Of a stretch of 64,000 nucleotides of DNA, positions 1 to 8,655 are shown piece by piece (positions within the stretch are counted from its first letter, which is position 1; the number at the start of each line of letters is the position of its first letter). A program made the translations under genes and the position numbers. The DNA comes from an uncultured Bacteroidota bacterium (GTDB taxonomy: Bacteria; Bacteroidota; Bacteroidia; Flavobacteriales; Flavobacteriaceae): positions 21,144-85,143 of the forward strand of contig CACMUP010000004.1 of assembly GCA_902616905.1 (NCBI GenBank), given 5' to 3'. The notes beneath the pieces were generated by a model. The model made no database searches and had not been told where the DNA came from. It saw nothing but the letters and a program-made list of their open reading frames with translations.

Positions 1-26
1 AAAATAACAATGCTTTCATTTAATCT

Positions 27-1622
27 TTATTTAAGAGTTGGATATTTCACTCCCAACTGTTCTAAATAAGTGTCATATTTTGTTTCATCGTAATAAAACT
101 TTTCTAGTTCTTTTCTAAATTTTCCCTGAGTTTCTTTATTTAAAAAAATTGGGGGAGGTGCATCATCTGGAATTAGTTGTACATATTTGTCATTCTTTTT
201 TTGAACATTCTCAAAGTAATCTTTTGCTTTAATTAACAGTGAGGGTTTTGTTAAAAAGTCAATTACAGTAGCTGCAACAACTTTTGCTCCAGCAGTGCCC
301 CCTTTGTGAGCAATAGGAGTTGCCATAGTAATTGAGTTTGACCAATGATGACCCTGCAAGCCTGGCATATTTGATGGGAAGCGTAAGGTTACTGTTGGAA
401 CTTTCCATGAAACTTCTCCAATATCGTCTGATCCTCCACTTTTTGGCTCCTTTCTTGGTTTCCCTAATTCTGATAGAACTGTAGAAAGACCTGTTGTTAT
501 CTTGGAATTTACTTCCTTTTGAACAGCTTTAGCAAGCATTTGATCTTCTTTAGACCACTTTGGAAGTCCAACTTCTTTGATATTTTCATACATGGTCTCA
601 GCAATCACTTTATTAAAGTGTCTTGGTGAAGCAGCTCCAAGGATTTTAGACGTAACTTTTGTGTCTGTCATAAGTGCTGCCCCTTTAGAGATATTATTAG
701 CATCATTATACATGTCTAATATACCTTCAGAGGTTATATCCCTTAGATAATACCAAATAGATGCTTTTGATGGAACAACATTCGGCTGGTCTCCAGCATC
801 CGTAAATATTGAATGTGATCTCATTAGTGGGTGAAGATGCTCTCTTTTATAATTCCATCCAATATTCATAAGTTCAGCTGCATCTAGAGCACTTTTACCT
901 CGCCAGGGAGACCCTCCTGCATGGGCTGAAACTCCTTCAAAAGTATACTCAACAGAAATCAGACCAGTACCTGTCGCCTGACCCCATGATACAGCCATAT
1001 TACTACTTACATGAGTAAAAATACACATATCAACATTATCAAAATAACCATCTTTTACGTACCAGGCTTTGGCTGCAAGCTGTTCTTCAGCTATTCCTGG
1101 CCAAATGATAAGTGTCCCTTTTAAATTATTTTTTTTCATCTGTTGTTGAAGAACCAAAGCAGACGTAATAATTACAGGTAGTCCAGAATTATGACCTTCT
1201 CCATGCCCTGGCGCTCCCTCTACCATTGGCTTGTGATATGCTACACCAGGATATTGAGAAGCTTTTGGAATTCCATCTACATCGCTACCAAGAGCAATTT
1301 TTGGACCTTCTCCATTATTCCATCTTGCCATCCAGGCTGTTGGGATACCTGAAATTCCATATTCAATTTCAAATCCAGCTTTATTTAATATCCCTGTTAA
1401 ATATTTTGATGTTTCATATTCTTGGTGACCCAATTCAGCGAAACTAAATACTTTATCAATCATTATTTGAGTCATCTTATGTTTCGCCTGAACTAAATCT
1501 ACTGTTTCAGATTTAAGTTTCTGAATTCGTTTATTAGAAAATTTTTGTTGTGCATTGGATATAGTAAATTGAAAAATTAAAAGTAATCCAATTGGTTTGA
1601 ATATATTTATTGTAAATCGCAT
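27..1622 (-). CDS. M20-family amidohydrolase/peptidase, AbgB-like, exported
   Basis: Predicted secreted or periplasmic metallo-amidohydrolase that would cleave an amide such as an N-acyl amino acid or aminobenzoyl-glutamate-like substrate; the actual substrate is unknown. The N-terminus (residues 1-25, hydrophobic stretch ending ISNAQQ) looks like a signal peptide. M20 landmarks in order are GSDVDG (112-117), PGHGEGHNSG (138-147) and the acidic pair in GIAEE (176-180), followed by a dimerisation-domain-like segment and a C-terminal catalytic half with GGSDDIGEVSW. In AbgB-type relatives the second motif is usually GHGCGHN; here Cys is replaced by Glu142. The length of 531 aa suits the AbgB branch. 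It is the last gene of a minus-strand block and stands alone; the next gene upstream ends 214 bp away. Family assignment is firm, substrate is not. Confidence 0.85.
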   Translation of the reverse strand: MRFTINIFKPIGLLLIFQFTISNAQQKFSNKRIQKLKSETVDLVQAKHKMTQIMIDKVFSFAELGHQEYETSKYLTGILNKAGFEIEYGISGIPTAWMARWNNGEGPKIALGSDVDGIPKASQYPGVAYHKPMVEGAPGHGEGHNSGLPVIITSALVLQQQMKKNNLKGTLIIWPGIAEEQLAAKAWYVKDGYFDNVDMCIFTHVSSNMAVSWGQATGTGLISVEYTFEGVSAHAGGSPWRGKSALDAAELMNIGWNYKREHLHPLMRSHSIFTDAGDQPNVVPSKASIWYYLRDITSEGILDMYNDANNISKGAALMTDTKVTSKILGAASPRHFNKVIAETMYENIKEVGLPKWSKEDQMLAKAVQKEVNSKITTGLSTVLSELGKPRKEPKSGGSDDIGEVSWKVPTVTLRFPSNMPGLQGHHWSNSITMATPIAHKGGTAGAKVVAATVIDFLTKPSLLIKAKDYFENVQKKNDKYVQLIPDDAPPPIFLNKETQGKFRKELEKFYYDETKYDTYLEQLGVKYPTLK

Positions 1623-1741
1623 GTTCTTAATTATTTAATTCTAATTTACAAAAAATTATAAGAGAGAATTTTTTAGTTTTCTAACTTTTATAGTGTTTAT
1701 AGCTTTTTTTAATTTGGATTTAACAAAGAAAAATTAACTAT

Positions 1742-1765
1742 AAAAAAATACTTACAAAAAGTATT
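1742..1765 (-). terminator. Candidate intrinsic terminator after the NagB-like gene
   Basis: Read on the minus strand, a perfect 7-bp inverted repeat AATACTT/AAGTATT with a 5-nt loop is followed by a run of T. It lies about 70 bp downstream of the stop codon of the NagB-like fusion. The stem is AT-rich, so strength is uncertain. The rest of the 1623-1836 gap shows nothing else I can support. Confidence 0.45.
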
Positions 1766-1836
1766 AATACCATTGGAGTAAGTAAAAAAATGGGGAAAAA
1801 TAAGATTAGTTAGTTATAATTAATAAAGAAAGTTTT

Positions 1837-3771
1837 TTAAAAATAATATCTTTTGAACGCTTCCATGGCTGCATAGTCTGCTAGGCCCATAGCCCTATAT
1901 TTATTAGCAGTTTCTTCATTACGTTCTTCAGCACGAACCCAAAATTCTCTGTTATCATTTCCTTGAAACATAACTCCATCTTTTTGGGATTGATGATAAA
2001 AAATTGCTTTACGTTTTCTTAGAACTTGATCAGGACTCATTGGAACAGCCATTTCTATTTCATGTATTTCCCACTCGTGCCAAGCTCCTCTGTAAAGCCA
2101 AACCCAACAATCATTCATGAATTTTTTAGTTTTCAATTGCTTTAGTGCCTCAAAAATAATATCTAAACAAACCTTATGAGTGCCGTGAGGATCCGCTAAA
2201 TCACCAGCTGCATAAATTTGATGTGGTTTTATTGTTTCGATTAATTTAAATGTTTTTTCAATGTCTTTATTAGAAATTGGATTTTTTTTAATCGTTCCAG
2301 TTTCATAAAAAGGGAGATTCATAAAGTGAACTTGAGAGTCAGGGATTCCAATATATCTGGTAGCTCCGTATGATTCACCTTTTCGTATGCTCCCTTTCAG
2401 TTTACACACCAAACGGGAAGCTGGTTTTTTAGAATCATCACTTTCAATTGAAGCTTTTAGCTCTTTGATAATTTTTTTTTCTTTATCTCCAATAACATCA
2501 ATACCTACTTCAATATATTTTAGAGCATCCTCGTCTGAAACTGCAATATTACCAGATGTCTGATAAGCCACGTGTACCTCATGACCTTGCGAAACTAAAC
2601 GATCAAATGTACCCCCCATAGAAATTACATCGTCATCAGGATGAGGGCTAAAAATAATTACCCTTTTTTTTTCAGGATTTTTACGTTCTGGTCTATTTGT
2701 GTCGTCAGCGTTAGGTTTACCGCCTGGCCATCCTGTGATTGTATTCTGTAATCTATTAAACATCTCAATGTTCAAATCGTAAGATGGTCCATGTAAAGCG
2801 AGTAAATCAGACATCCCATTTTGATTAAAATCTTCATCTGTGAGTTTTAAAACTGACTTACCTGTTTTTTTGCAAAGCCATGAAATAGCTTTTGATCTAT
2901 TATTCTCATCCCATTCACAACTTGTTACAAGCCAAGGGGTTTTTATTCTTATTAGTTGTGAAGCAGCTTGTGGATCTAAAACTAATGTTGTGTTATGGTG
3001 ATGTTGAAGATATGTTGTTGGTATTTTGTCCGTTATATTTCCCTCAATTGCCTTTTGAATGATTTCTGCTTTATTTGATCCCCACGCCATTAAAATGATT
3101 TTTTTTGCATTTAAAATGGTCTGAATACCCATTGTAATTGCCTTCCTTGGAACATTATCAATTCCTTTAAATAAGGAAGCAGCATCAAATCGAGTTACTT
3201 GGTCTAGAGTAATAGTCCTTGTTTGAGAATTTAAATGAGATCCTGGCTCATTAAAACCTATGTGTCCTGTTCGGCCAATTCCTAAAATTTGAAGATCAAT
3301 GCCCCCCAATTTTTCAATTTTCTTTTCATATGCGACACAAGTAGATCTCAAATTTTTTACATCAACCTCTCCATCAGGTATGTTTATATTTTCTTTTTTT
3401 ATATCTATATGGTTGAATAAGTTTTCATGCATAAAATAAAAATAACTCTGTATATCTTCCTTAGATATTGGATAATATTCGTCAAGATTAAACGTAATTA
3501 CATTTTTAAAACTTAGCCCTTCTTCTAAATGAAGTCTAACTAATTCCTTATAAACATTCATAGGACTATATCCAGTGGCAAGACCCAACACACAATTTTT
3601 ATTTTCATTTTGTTTACTAATTATTAAATCAGCAATACAATGCGCTATCGCAATGCAACCTTCATTAGGATTATCTATAATAACATTGTGTAATTTTTCA
3701 AAACGAGATTCTTCAAAACTTCCAGGTGCTTTATATCTTAGAAGCTTTAGTTTTGATTCATTAATCATCAT
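1837..3771 (-). CDS. NagB-like sugar-phosphate isomerase/deaminase fused to a PIG-L (LmbE) deacetylase domain
   Basis: Two-domain cytoplasmic protein of 644 aa. Residues about 35-290 are NagB-like (glucosamine-6-phosphate deaminase fold): phosphate-loop-like GLATGYSP (63-70), FNLDEYY with the usual general-base Asp97, and GIGRTGHIGFNEPGS (164-178). Residues about 370-644 are a PIG-L/LmbE zinc deacetylase domain with HPDDD (377-381) and a later DPHGTH. The position equal to E. coli NagB Asp141, part of the ring-opening triad, is Thr168, while His170 and Glu175 are kept. The fusion would suit a coupled deacetylation and deamination of an amino-sugar phosphate, but the Asp loss makes NagB activity uncertain. 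There is no signal peptide. Start is ATG 3771, with a second ATG directly after it. Confidence 0.85.
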   Translation of the reverse strand: MMINESKLKLLRYKAPGSFEESRFEKLHNVIIDNPNEGCIAIAHCIADLIISKQNENKNCVLGLATGYSPMNVYKELVRLHLEEGLSFKNVITFNLDEYYPISKEDIQSYFYFMHENLFNHIDIKKENINIPDGEVDVKNLRSTCVAYEKKIEKLGGIDLQILGIGRTGHIGFNEPGSHLNSQTRTITLDQVTRFDAASLFKGIDNVPRKAITMGIQTILNAKKIILMAWGSNKAEIIQKAIEGNITDKIPTTYLQHHHNTTLVLDPQAASQLIRIKTPWLVTSCEWDENNRSKAISWLCKKTGKSVLKLTDEDFNQNGMSDLLALHGPSYDLNIEMFNRLQNTITGWPGGKPNADDTNRPERKNPEKKRVIIFSPHPDDDVISMGGTFDRLVSQGHEVHVAYQTSGNIAVSDEDALKYIEVGIDVIGDKEKKIIKELKASIESDDSKKPASRLVCKLKGSIRKGESYGATRYIGIPDSQVHFMNLPFYETGTIKKNPISNKDIEKTFKLIETIKPHQIYAAGDLADPHGTHKVCLDIIFEALKQLKTKKFMNDCWVWLYRGAWHEWEIHEIEMAVPMSPDQVLRKRKAIFYHQSQKDGVMFQGNDNREFWVRAEERNEETANKYRAMGLADYAAMEAFKRYYF

Positions 3772-3787
3772 TAAAGTGTTGCGAACT

Positions 3788-3795
3788 CAAATTTA
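3788..3795 (-). promoter_or_regulatory. Candidate -7 box for the NagB-like gene
   Basis: The minus strand reads TAAATTTG, a full match to the Bacteroidota -7 consensus TAnnTTTG, ending 16 nt before the ATG. I see no TTG at the expected -33 position, so only half of the promoter is supported. Confidence 0.4.
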
Positions 3796-3856
3796 AGATT
3801 TCTTTTATTTAAATCGTTTTAATTCTTTTCTTTTTTGATTCTAATAAAAAGATTAA

Positions 3857-4588
3857 CTATTTAGTTACTTGAATATTTTTATTTTTAATACTAGAGACTT
3901 TTATAAGGTTGCCTGCTTCAAAAAGAATAGGTAAAGAGTCTAGTGAAACAAACTTTACATTAGGTTTAAAATTTATATAGTCCTGAAAAATAAATCCTTT
4001 ATTTAATTGCTTATTTACAGCTTGCCTAAAACGTGTACCCCCCCCTTCTGTTAAATAATTATAGGCTAGATAATCGATCTGTCGATTATTTATGTTGATC
4101 CAATAACGGAATTCATCCTGGTAGTCTTTCCCTCCACCATTTTCTTTAAAAGTCACTTTAATAGTCCAATATCTTTTATTGAAAATTTTTGTCAACCCCA
4201 AATATTTATGGACTACAGCTTGATCATTTAGTGGTCTGGGTAATTGAAAAAAATACATGACAGAATTTAACGAATTTGAAAATGCTTTAGTCACACTATC
4301 ACTAAGTTCAACAGATTTATCATTGATAAAACGCATTAATTTTTTTTTTGAACTCATTAGATCTTTAACAACATTACCCTCTTTTTTAGTTGTTCTTTGA
4401 AAAGAATAAAATTTATTTTTACGTTTTAACTCATATTGATAATCTCTAAAATCAAAAACAATAGAAAAATCGTCTTGATCCCATCCATGAGCTTTAATTG
4501 ATTTATTAATAATCTGAGAGGTTGAAATATGGGAAGAATTTGAACAAGAAACTAAAATGAGTAACAATAAGATTATTTTTTTTTTCAT
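3857..4588 (-). CDS. DUF6503-like lipoprotein of unknown function
   Basis: A 243-aa protein with a lipoprotein signal peptide: residues 1-15 are basic then hydrophobic, followed by the lipobox-like LVSC with Cys15. The mature part is soluble, with a conserved-looking stretch HGWDQDDFSIVFDFRDYQY near residues 34-52 and a beta-rich body (WTIKVTFKENGGGKDYQDEF, ~142-161). It resembles DUF6503-type proteins common in Flavobacteriaceae, for which no function is established; that assignment is from memory. It would be anchored in the inner or outer membrane facing the periplasm. It is divergent from trxB across an 88-bp gap and lies upstream of the NagB-like gene, with an 85-bp gap that seems to hold that gene's own promoter, so co-transcription is not assured. 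Confidence 0.65.
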   Translation of the reverse strand: MKKKIILLLLILVSCSNSSHISTSQIINKSIKAHGWDQDDFSIVFDFRDYQYELKRKNKFYSFQRTTKKEGNVVKDLMSSKKKLMRFINDKSVELSDSVTKAFSNSLNSVMYFFQLPRPLNDQAVVHKYLGLTKIFNKRYWTIKVTFKENGGGKDYQDEFRYWININNRQIDYLAYNYLTEGGGTRFRQAVNKQLNKGFIFQDYINFKPNVKFVSLDSLPILFEAGNLIKVSSIKNKNIQVTK

Positions 4589-4654
4589 AGAACAACCTTG
4601 ATAAAATATTAATAAATCTAATAGTTAATAGTAATACAAATAAAAGATATAATT

Positions 4655-4662
4655 TACTTTTG
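4655..4662 (+). promoter_or_regulatory. Candidate -7 box for trxB
   Basis: TACTTTTG matches TAnnTTTG exactly and ends 14 nt before the trxB ATG. No TTG lies 17-23 nt upstream. If real, the transcript leader would be only about 10 nt. Confidence 0.4.
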
Positions 4663-4676
4663 AAATAAATACAAAA

Positions 4677-5627
4677 ATGGAAAAGCTAGAAACTTTAATA
4701 ATTGGTAGTGGACCAGCAGGATATACTGCTGCTATATATGCTGCACGTGCTGATTTAAAACCTGTTATTTATACTGGTTTGGAGCCCGGTGGTCAACTTA
4801 CAACAACAACAGAAGTTGATAATTTTCCAGGATACCCTAAAGGCATTGATGGTCCCACTATGATGGTCCAATTACAAGAACAAGCAGAGCGATTTGGTAC
4901 TGATGTTCGAGTTGGATTTATAAATAGTGTAGATTTCTCTTCAAAGTATGGGGGGATTCATAAAGTCATTACTGATAGTGGTAAAGAAATTAATACTAGA
5001 AGTATCATAATAAGTACAGGGGCTTCGGCAAAATACTTAGGTATACCAAGTGAACAACGTCTAAGAGGAGGAGGTGTTTCGGCATGTGCTGTGTGTGACG
5101 GTTTTTTCTATAAAGGACAAGAAGTTGCACTTGTGGGCGGTGGAGATACAGCTGCTGAAGAAGCAACATACTTGGCTAAGATTTGTTCGAAAGTAACAAT
5201 GTTGGTTAGAAAAGATCATATGCGAGCATCTAAAGCTATGCAACATCGTGTCAATAACACTCCAAATATTGATCTAAAATATAATACTGAAATTGACGAA
5301 GTGTTAGGTGAAAAAGTAGTTGAAGGAATTAGAATGAAGAATAATATAACAGGCAGTACAGAAGAAATTAAAATTACGGGCCTTTTTATAGCTATTGGTC
5401 ACAAACCAAATACAGAAATATTTAAGGGAAAACTTGAGATGGATCAAGAAGGATATATAATAACAAAAGGCAAATCAACATCCACAAATATTCCTGGAGT
5501 TTTTGCATCAGGGGATGTTCAAGATAAGGAGTATAGACAAGCTGTTACAGCAGCAGGAACTGGATGCATGGCTGCTCTAGACGCAGAACGCTATTTGCAA
5601 AGTATTCCTAATGTAAATGGATCTTAA
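4677..5627 (+). CDS. trxB: Thioredoxin reductase (NADPH)
   Basis: Cytoplasmic flavoenzyme that moves electrons from NADPH through FAD and a redox disulfide to thioredoxin. Visible motifs are the FAD-binding GSGPAG (10-15), the redox pair CAVC (Cys137, Cys140), the NADPH-binding GGGDTAAE (154-161) and the C-terminal FAD motif ASGDVQD. The length of 316 aa is normal for the low-molecular-weight class. It starts at ATG 4677 without a Shine-Dalgarno sequence, is monocistronic as far as can be seen, and ends 4 bp from the convergent end of the ABC-F gene, leaving no room for a separate terminator. A thioredoxin-like periplasmic protein in the same window is not an obvious direct partner, because it is exported. 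Confidence 0.96.
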   Translation: MEKLETLIIGSGPAGYTAAIYAARADLKPVIYTGLEPGGQLTTTTEVDNFPGYPKGIDGPTMMVQLQEQAERFGTDVRVGFINSVDFSSKYGGIHKVITDSGKEINTRSIIISTGASAKYLGIPSEQRLRGGGVSACAVCDGFFYKGQEVALVGGGDTAAEEATYLAKICSKVTMLVRKDHMRASKAMQHRVNNTPNIDLKYNTEIDEVLGEKVVEGIRMKNNITGSTEEIKITGLFIAIGHKPNTEIFKGKLEMDQEGYIITKGKSTSTNIPGVFASGDVQDKEYRQAVTAAGTGCMAALDAERYLQSIPNVNGS

Positions 5628-5631
5628 GTTT

Positions 5632-7527
5632 CTACTTAATTTGAATTGCCTCCCATTCGTCGATTAAATCTTTAAGCTTATTTTTTTTCGCCTGATAAAT
5701 ATCAAAAAAATTTGGCTCTCTAATCGTTCTCTCATAGTCCACTTCAAGATCAAAATCTATGTCTTTGATTTCTTTCTCTAGTTGAGCTATCTGATTTTCA
5801 ATTTTTTTCACTTTTTTATTAACCTCTCTGTTTTTTTTATGTTCAATAAATGATTTTTTTGTCTTATTTGCATTTTGAGAGTTTGAATTTTTTGATTTTT
5901 TTTCTAGATCTTTTACTGATGATAGTTTTTGGTCCTCTAAATAAGAGTTTAAGTCACCTAAAAAAGGCTTTACTTTATGATCTTTAAATGCGATTACTTT
6001 TTCACAAAGACCTTGAAGAAAATCTCTGTCATGTGAAACTAAAATTAAAGTGCCTTCAAAACTTTTCAAAGCTTCTTTTAATATATTTTTAGATAATATG
6101 TCTAAGTGATTTGTTGGTTCATCCATTATCAATACATTAAAAGGTTGCAAAAGGAGTTTGCATAATGCTAAACGATTTCTTTCCCCCCCAGATAACACAT
6201 GAATTTTTTTATCAACATCTTCACCAGAAAATAAAAAAGCTCCTAAAAAGTCACGAACTTTAGTTCTATTTTCTGGTGAAGATGTATTTTCTGCTTCCTC
6301 AATAACTGAATTGTTACCCTCTAAATAAGATGATTGATTTTGCGCAAAATAACCCAATTCAACGTTATGCCCTAATTTAAGGTGTCCTTCACTTTCTAAT
6401 TCACCAATAATAATTTTTGCTAAAGTTGATTTTCCTTGACCATTTTGCCCGACAAATGCTATTTTTTCACCCCTTTCTATTTCAAAGTTAACCTCGCTAA
6501 GTACTTTTTTCTCTCCAAAATATTTAGAAATATCTTGTGCTTTTAAAATTATTTTCCCTGGTTGTTGAGAAATATTAAATCCAAATTTCATTTTTTTATT
6601 TTCTTCTGGATCTATTTCAAAACGCTCTATTTTATTAAGTTTTTTAATTAAAGATTGAGCCATACTTGCCTTTGAGGCTTTTGCACGAAACTTTTCAATT
6701 AATTTTTCTGTCTGTTGTATTTGTTTATCTTGATTTTTTTGGGCAGCTTTTTGCTGCTGACGAAGTTCTTTGCGCAATATCATATAACTCGAATAGGACT
6801 TTTTGAAATCAAAGATGCGCTGCTGGACAATTTCTATAGTTCTATTTGTTATTCTATCCAAAAACATCTTGTCATGAGATACAAGGATTATTGCTCCCTT
6901 ATATTTCAATAAGAATTGTTCTAACCAAATTATAGATTCAATATCTAGGTGATTTGTAGGTTCATCAAGTAACAAAATATCATTATTTTTTAATAAAAGC
7001 TTTGCTAACTCAATTCGCATTCTCCATCCTCCAGAGAATGTATCTGTTAAAGAATGTAAATCCTCATTTGTGAATCCTAGCCCTAAAAGTATTTTTTCAG
7101 TCTTTGATTGGTAATTATATCCCCCTAAAATTTCATATTGAGAATTTAAATCAGTAAGTTCAAGTAATATTTTTTTGTATTCTTCACTTTCAAAGTCAAC
7201 AGTTTTTTCCATTATTTTATTTATCTCCTTTTGACGATTCTCAATTTTTAAGATTTCCTCAAAGGCTAGATAAGTTTCTTCAAGGACTGAGCGCCCATAT
7301 TCAAAATTAAAATCTTGATATAAGTATCCAATTTTACAGTTTTTTTCAAAGTTTATATTTCCTGAAGTTGGATTTTGATTTTTTGCTAAAATTTTTAAAA
7401 GAGTTGATTTACCTGCTCCGTTTTTCCCAATCAAGCCAACTCTATCTCCTTTACTTAATCTAAATGATATTGAATCAAATAAAGTATATCCACCAAAATA
7501 CACAGTAAGATTTTTAACGTTTAACAT
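5632..7527 (-). CDS. ABC-F family ATPase (Uup/EttA-like, ribosome-associated)
   Basis: Tandem-ATPase protein without membrane segments, typical of ABC-F factors that act on the ribosome rather than transport. First cassette: GKNGAGKST (about 38-46), signature FSGGWRMR, Walker B LLLDEPTNHLD. Second cassette: GQNGQGKST (about 353-361), signature LSGGERNR, Walker B LIMDEPTNHLD. Between them is the charged helical linker typical of the family (about 245-320), and the C-terminus (about 540-631) is a Lys/Glu-rich coiled coil as in Uup. At 631 aa it fits the C-terminally extended Bacteroidota type. It starts 3 bp after the FAD oxidoreductase stop, so the two are probably co-transcribed. The exact ABC-F subfamily is not decided. 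Confidence 0.92.
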   Translation of the reverse strand: MLNVKNLTVYFGGYTLFDSISFRLSKGDRVGLIGKNGAGKSTLLKILAKNQNPTSGNINFEKNCKIGYLYQDFNFEYGRSVLEETYLAFEEILKIENRQKEINKIMEKTVDFESEEYKKILLELTDLNSQYEILGGYNYQSKTEKILLGLGFTNEDLHSLTDTFSGGWRMRIELAKLLLKNNDILLLDEPTNHLDIESIIWLEQFLLKYKGAIILVSHDKMFLDRITNRTIEIVQQRIFDFKKSYSSYMILRKELRQQQKAAQKNQDKQIQQTEKLIEKFRAKASKASMAQSLIKKLNKIERFEIDPEENKKMKFGFNISQQPGKIILKAQDISKYFGEKKVLSEVNFEIERGEKIAFVGQNGQGKSTLAKIIIGELESEGHLKLGHNVELGYFAQNQSSYLEGNNSVIEEAENTSSPENRTKVRDFLGAFLFSGEDVDKKIHVLSGGERNRLALCKLLLQPFNVLIMDEPTNHLDILSKNILKEALKSFEGTLILVSHDRDFLQGLCEKVIAFKDHKVKPFLGDLNSYLEDQKLSSVKDLEKKSKNSNSQNANKTKKSFIEHKKNREVNKKVKKIENQIAQLEKEIKDIDFDLEVDYERTIREPNFFDIYQAKKNKLKDLIDEWEAIQIK

Positions 7528-7530
7528 TTT

Positions 7531-8589
7531 TTATTTAAATGGACTGCTAAAATAAGCCTGAAAACGATCAATTGTAACAGAAGTTGGTAATTCTTTATTT
7601 TCTTCAATAAATCGGTACAGCCAATCAGCAAGTAAAGGTCCCATTAATAATCCTCTAGTTCCTAGTCCATTAAAAATAAAAAGACGTTTCTCTAAAGGAT
7701 GTGCACCCAGTAATGGTCTTCTATCAATTACTGTTGGTCTAATTCCTGTCCCGTGATGAACAACTTCAAAAGAACAGTTTAGTCTTTCATGCAGTTTTTT
7801 TAGAATCCATTCTTTAGCTGACTTGGTTATATTATCTGTCTTATCTTTTCTATCGAATGTAGCACCAACCCAAAATATTTCTTTTTCTATTGGAACTATA
7901 AATAATCCTCCTTTAATGACTACTTCAGGAGAAAGATTTTTTGTTCTTATATGAATAAACTCTCCCTTTGATCCTATTAAAGGTAAATACGAAAACCATG
8001 GATTGTTTTTTAGACCAAATCCTTCACAAAAAATTATTTTTGAAGCCTTAATTCCTTTATAGTCTATATAATCTTTATTGATAATTAATTTATTATAATC
8101 AAAAGGTTCACTTAGAAAAGAGTTTGAATCAAATCGACTCTTAAATATATCAAGCATTTTAGCTATTTTAACTCTTCCTACGTTTGATACAATACCATAA
8201 CCATGATCACATTTAAGATTTTTTTCATTATCATTACAAATTATTGATGAATAAAATCTTTTTAAATCCTTTTTATTAGAAGCGATAGACCAATTGTTGT
8301 TATCTGAGGTTTTACTAAAATAATTATGTATTGGGAGTGTATGGAAAATGGCGTTACCATAATCTTTTTCGTACTTTTTGTATTTTAAGAGTGCTTTATT
8401 ATAAAATTCTATAGAATTCCAGGATAATGAAAAACGCTTAATTATAGTAGGATTAAAAATGCCACCAGCATTTCTACTCGCGCCTAACTTGTTATCAGAA
8501 ATAATTAAAAATTCTTTACCATATTCTTCTAAATTTTTCGCATAATGATACCCTGCTAAACCATAACCTACAATAATTGTGTTTTTCAA
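7531..8589 (-). CDS. FAD-dependent oxidoreductase, DAO family
   Basis: Amino-acid-oxidase-type flavoprotein (DadA/ThiO superfamily). The dinucleotide-binding motif VGYGLAG follows directly after the N-terminus, and the C-terminal part carries GTGIRPTVIDRRPLLGAHP and FNGLGTRGLLMGP, typical of DAO-fold enzymes. The substrate is unknown; the enzyme is cytoplasmic. I place the start at the TTG at 8589 (LKNTIIVGYG), which puts the FAD motif at the usual distance from the N-terminus. An upstream TTG at 8628 gives 13 extra residues but lies inside the gldN terminator hairpin, so it is unlikely. The gene therefore needs its own initiation or read-through past that terminator. It is followed after 3 bp by the ABC-F gene. 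Confidence 0.8.
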   Translation of the reverse strand: MKNTIIVGYGLAGYHYAKNLEEYGKEFLIISDNKLGASRNAGGIFNPTIIKRFSLSWNSIEFYNKALLKYKKYEKDYGNAIFHTLPIHNYFSKTSDNNNWSIASNKKDLKRFYSSIICNDNEKNLKCDHGYGIVSNVGRVKIAKMLDIFKSRFDSNSFLSEPFDYNKLIINKDYIDYKGIKASKIIFCEGFGLKNNPWFSYLPLIGSKGEFIHIRTKNLSPEVVIKGGLFIVPIEKEIFWVGATFDRKDKTDNITKSAKEWILKKLHERLNCSFEVVHHGTGIRPTVIDRRPLLGAHPLEKRLFIFNGLGTRGLLMGPLLADWLYRFIEENKELPTSVTIDRFQAYFSSPFK

Positions 8590-8605
8590 AATATTAAAAT
8601 TGCAT

Positions 8606-8635
8606 AAAAAAAGCGCTAATGTTTCCAAAAGCGCC
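8606..8635 (-). terminator. Intrinsic terminator closing the gld operon
   Basis: On the minus strand GCGCT and AGCGC form a GC-rich stem around a 12-nt loop and are followed by seven T. It begins about 20 bp after the gldN stop codon. This is a clear rho-independent terminator in an otherwise AT-rich region. Confidence 0.75.
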
Positions 8636-8655
8636 TATTTAATTTAAATATACTT

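Noticed and set aside
1623..1836. A small gene or regulatory RNA in the 214-bp gap
   Set aside because: Apart from one hairpin, the sequence is AT-rich without a convincing frame, promoter pair or conserved secondary structure.
7531..8628. Extended FAD oxidoreductase starting at TTG 8628
   Set aside because: The first 13 residues fall within a terminator hairpin and lack the usual position of the FAD-binding motif.
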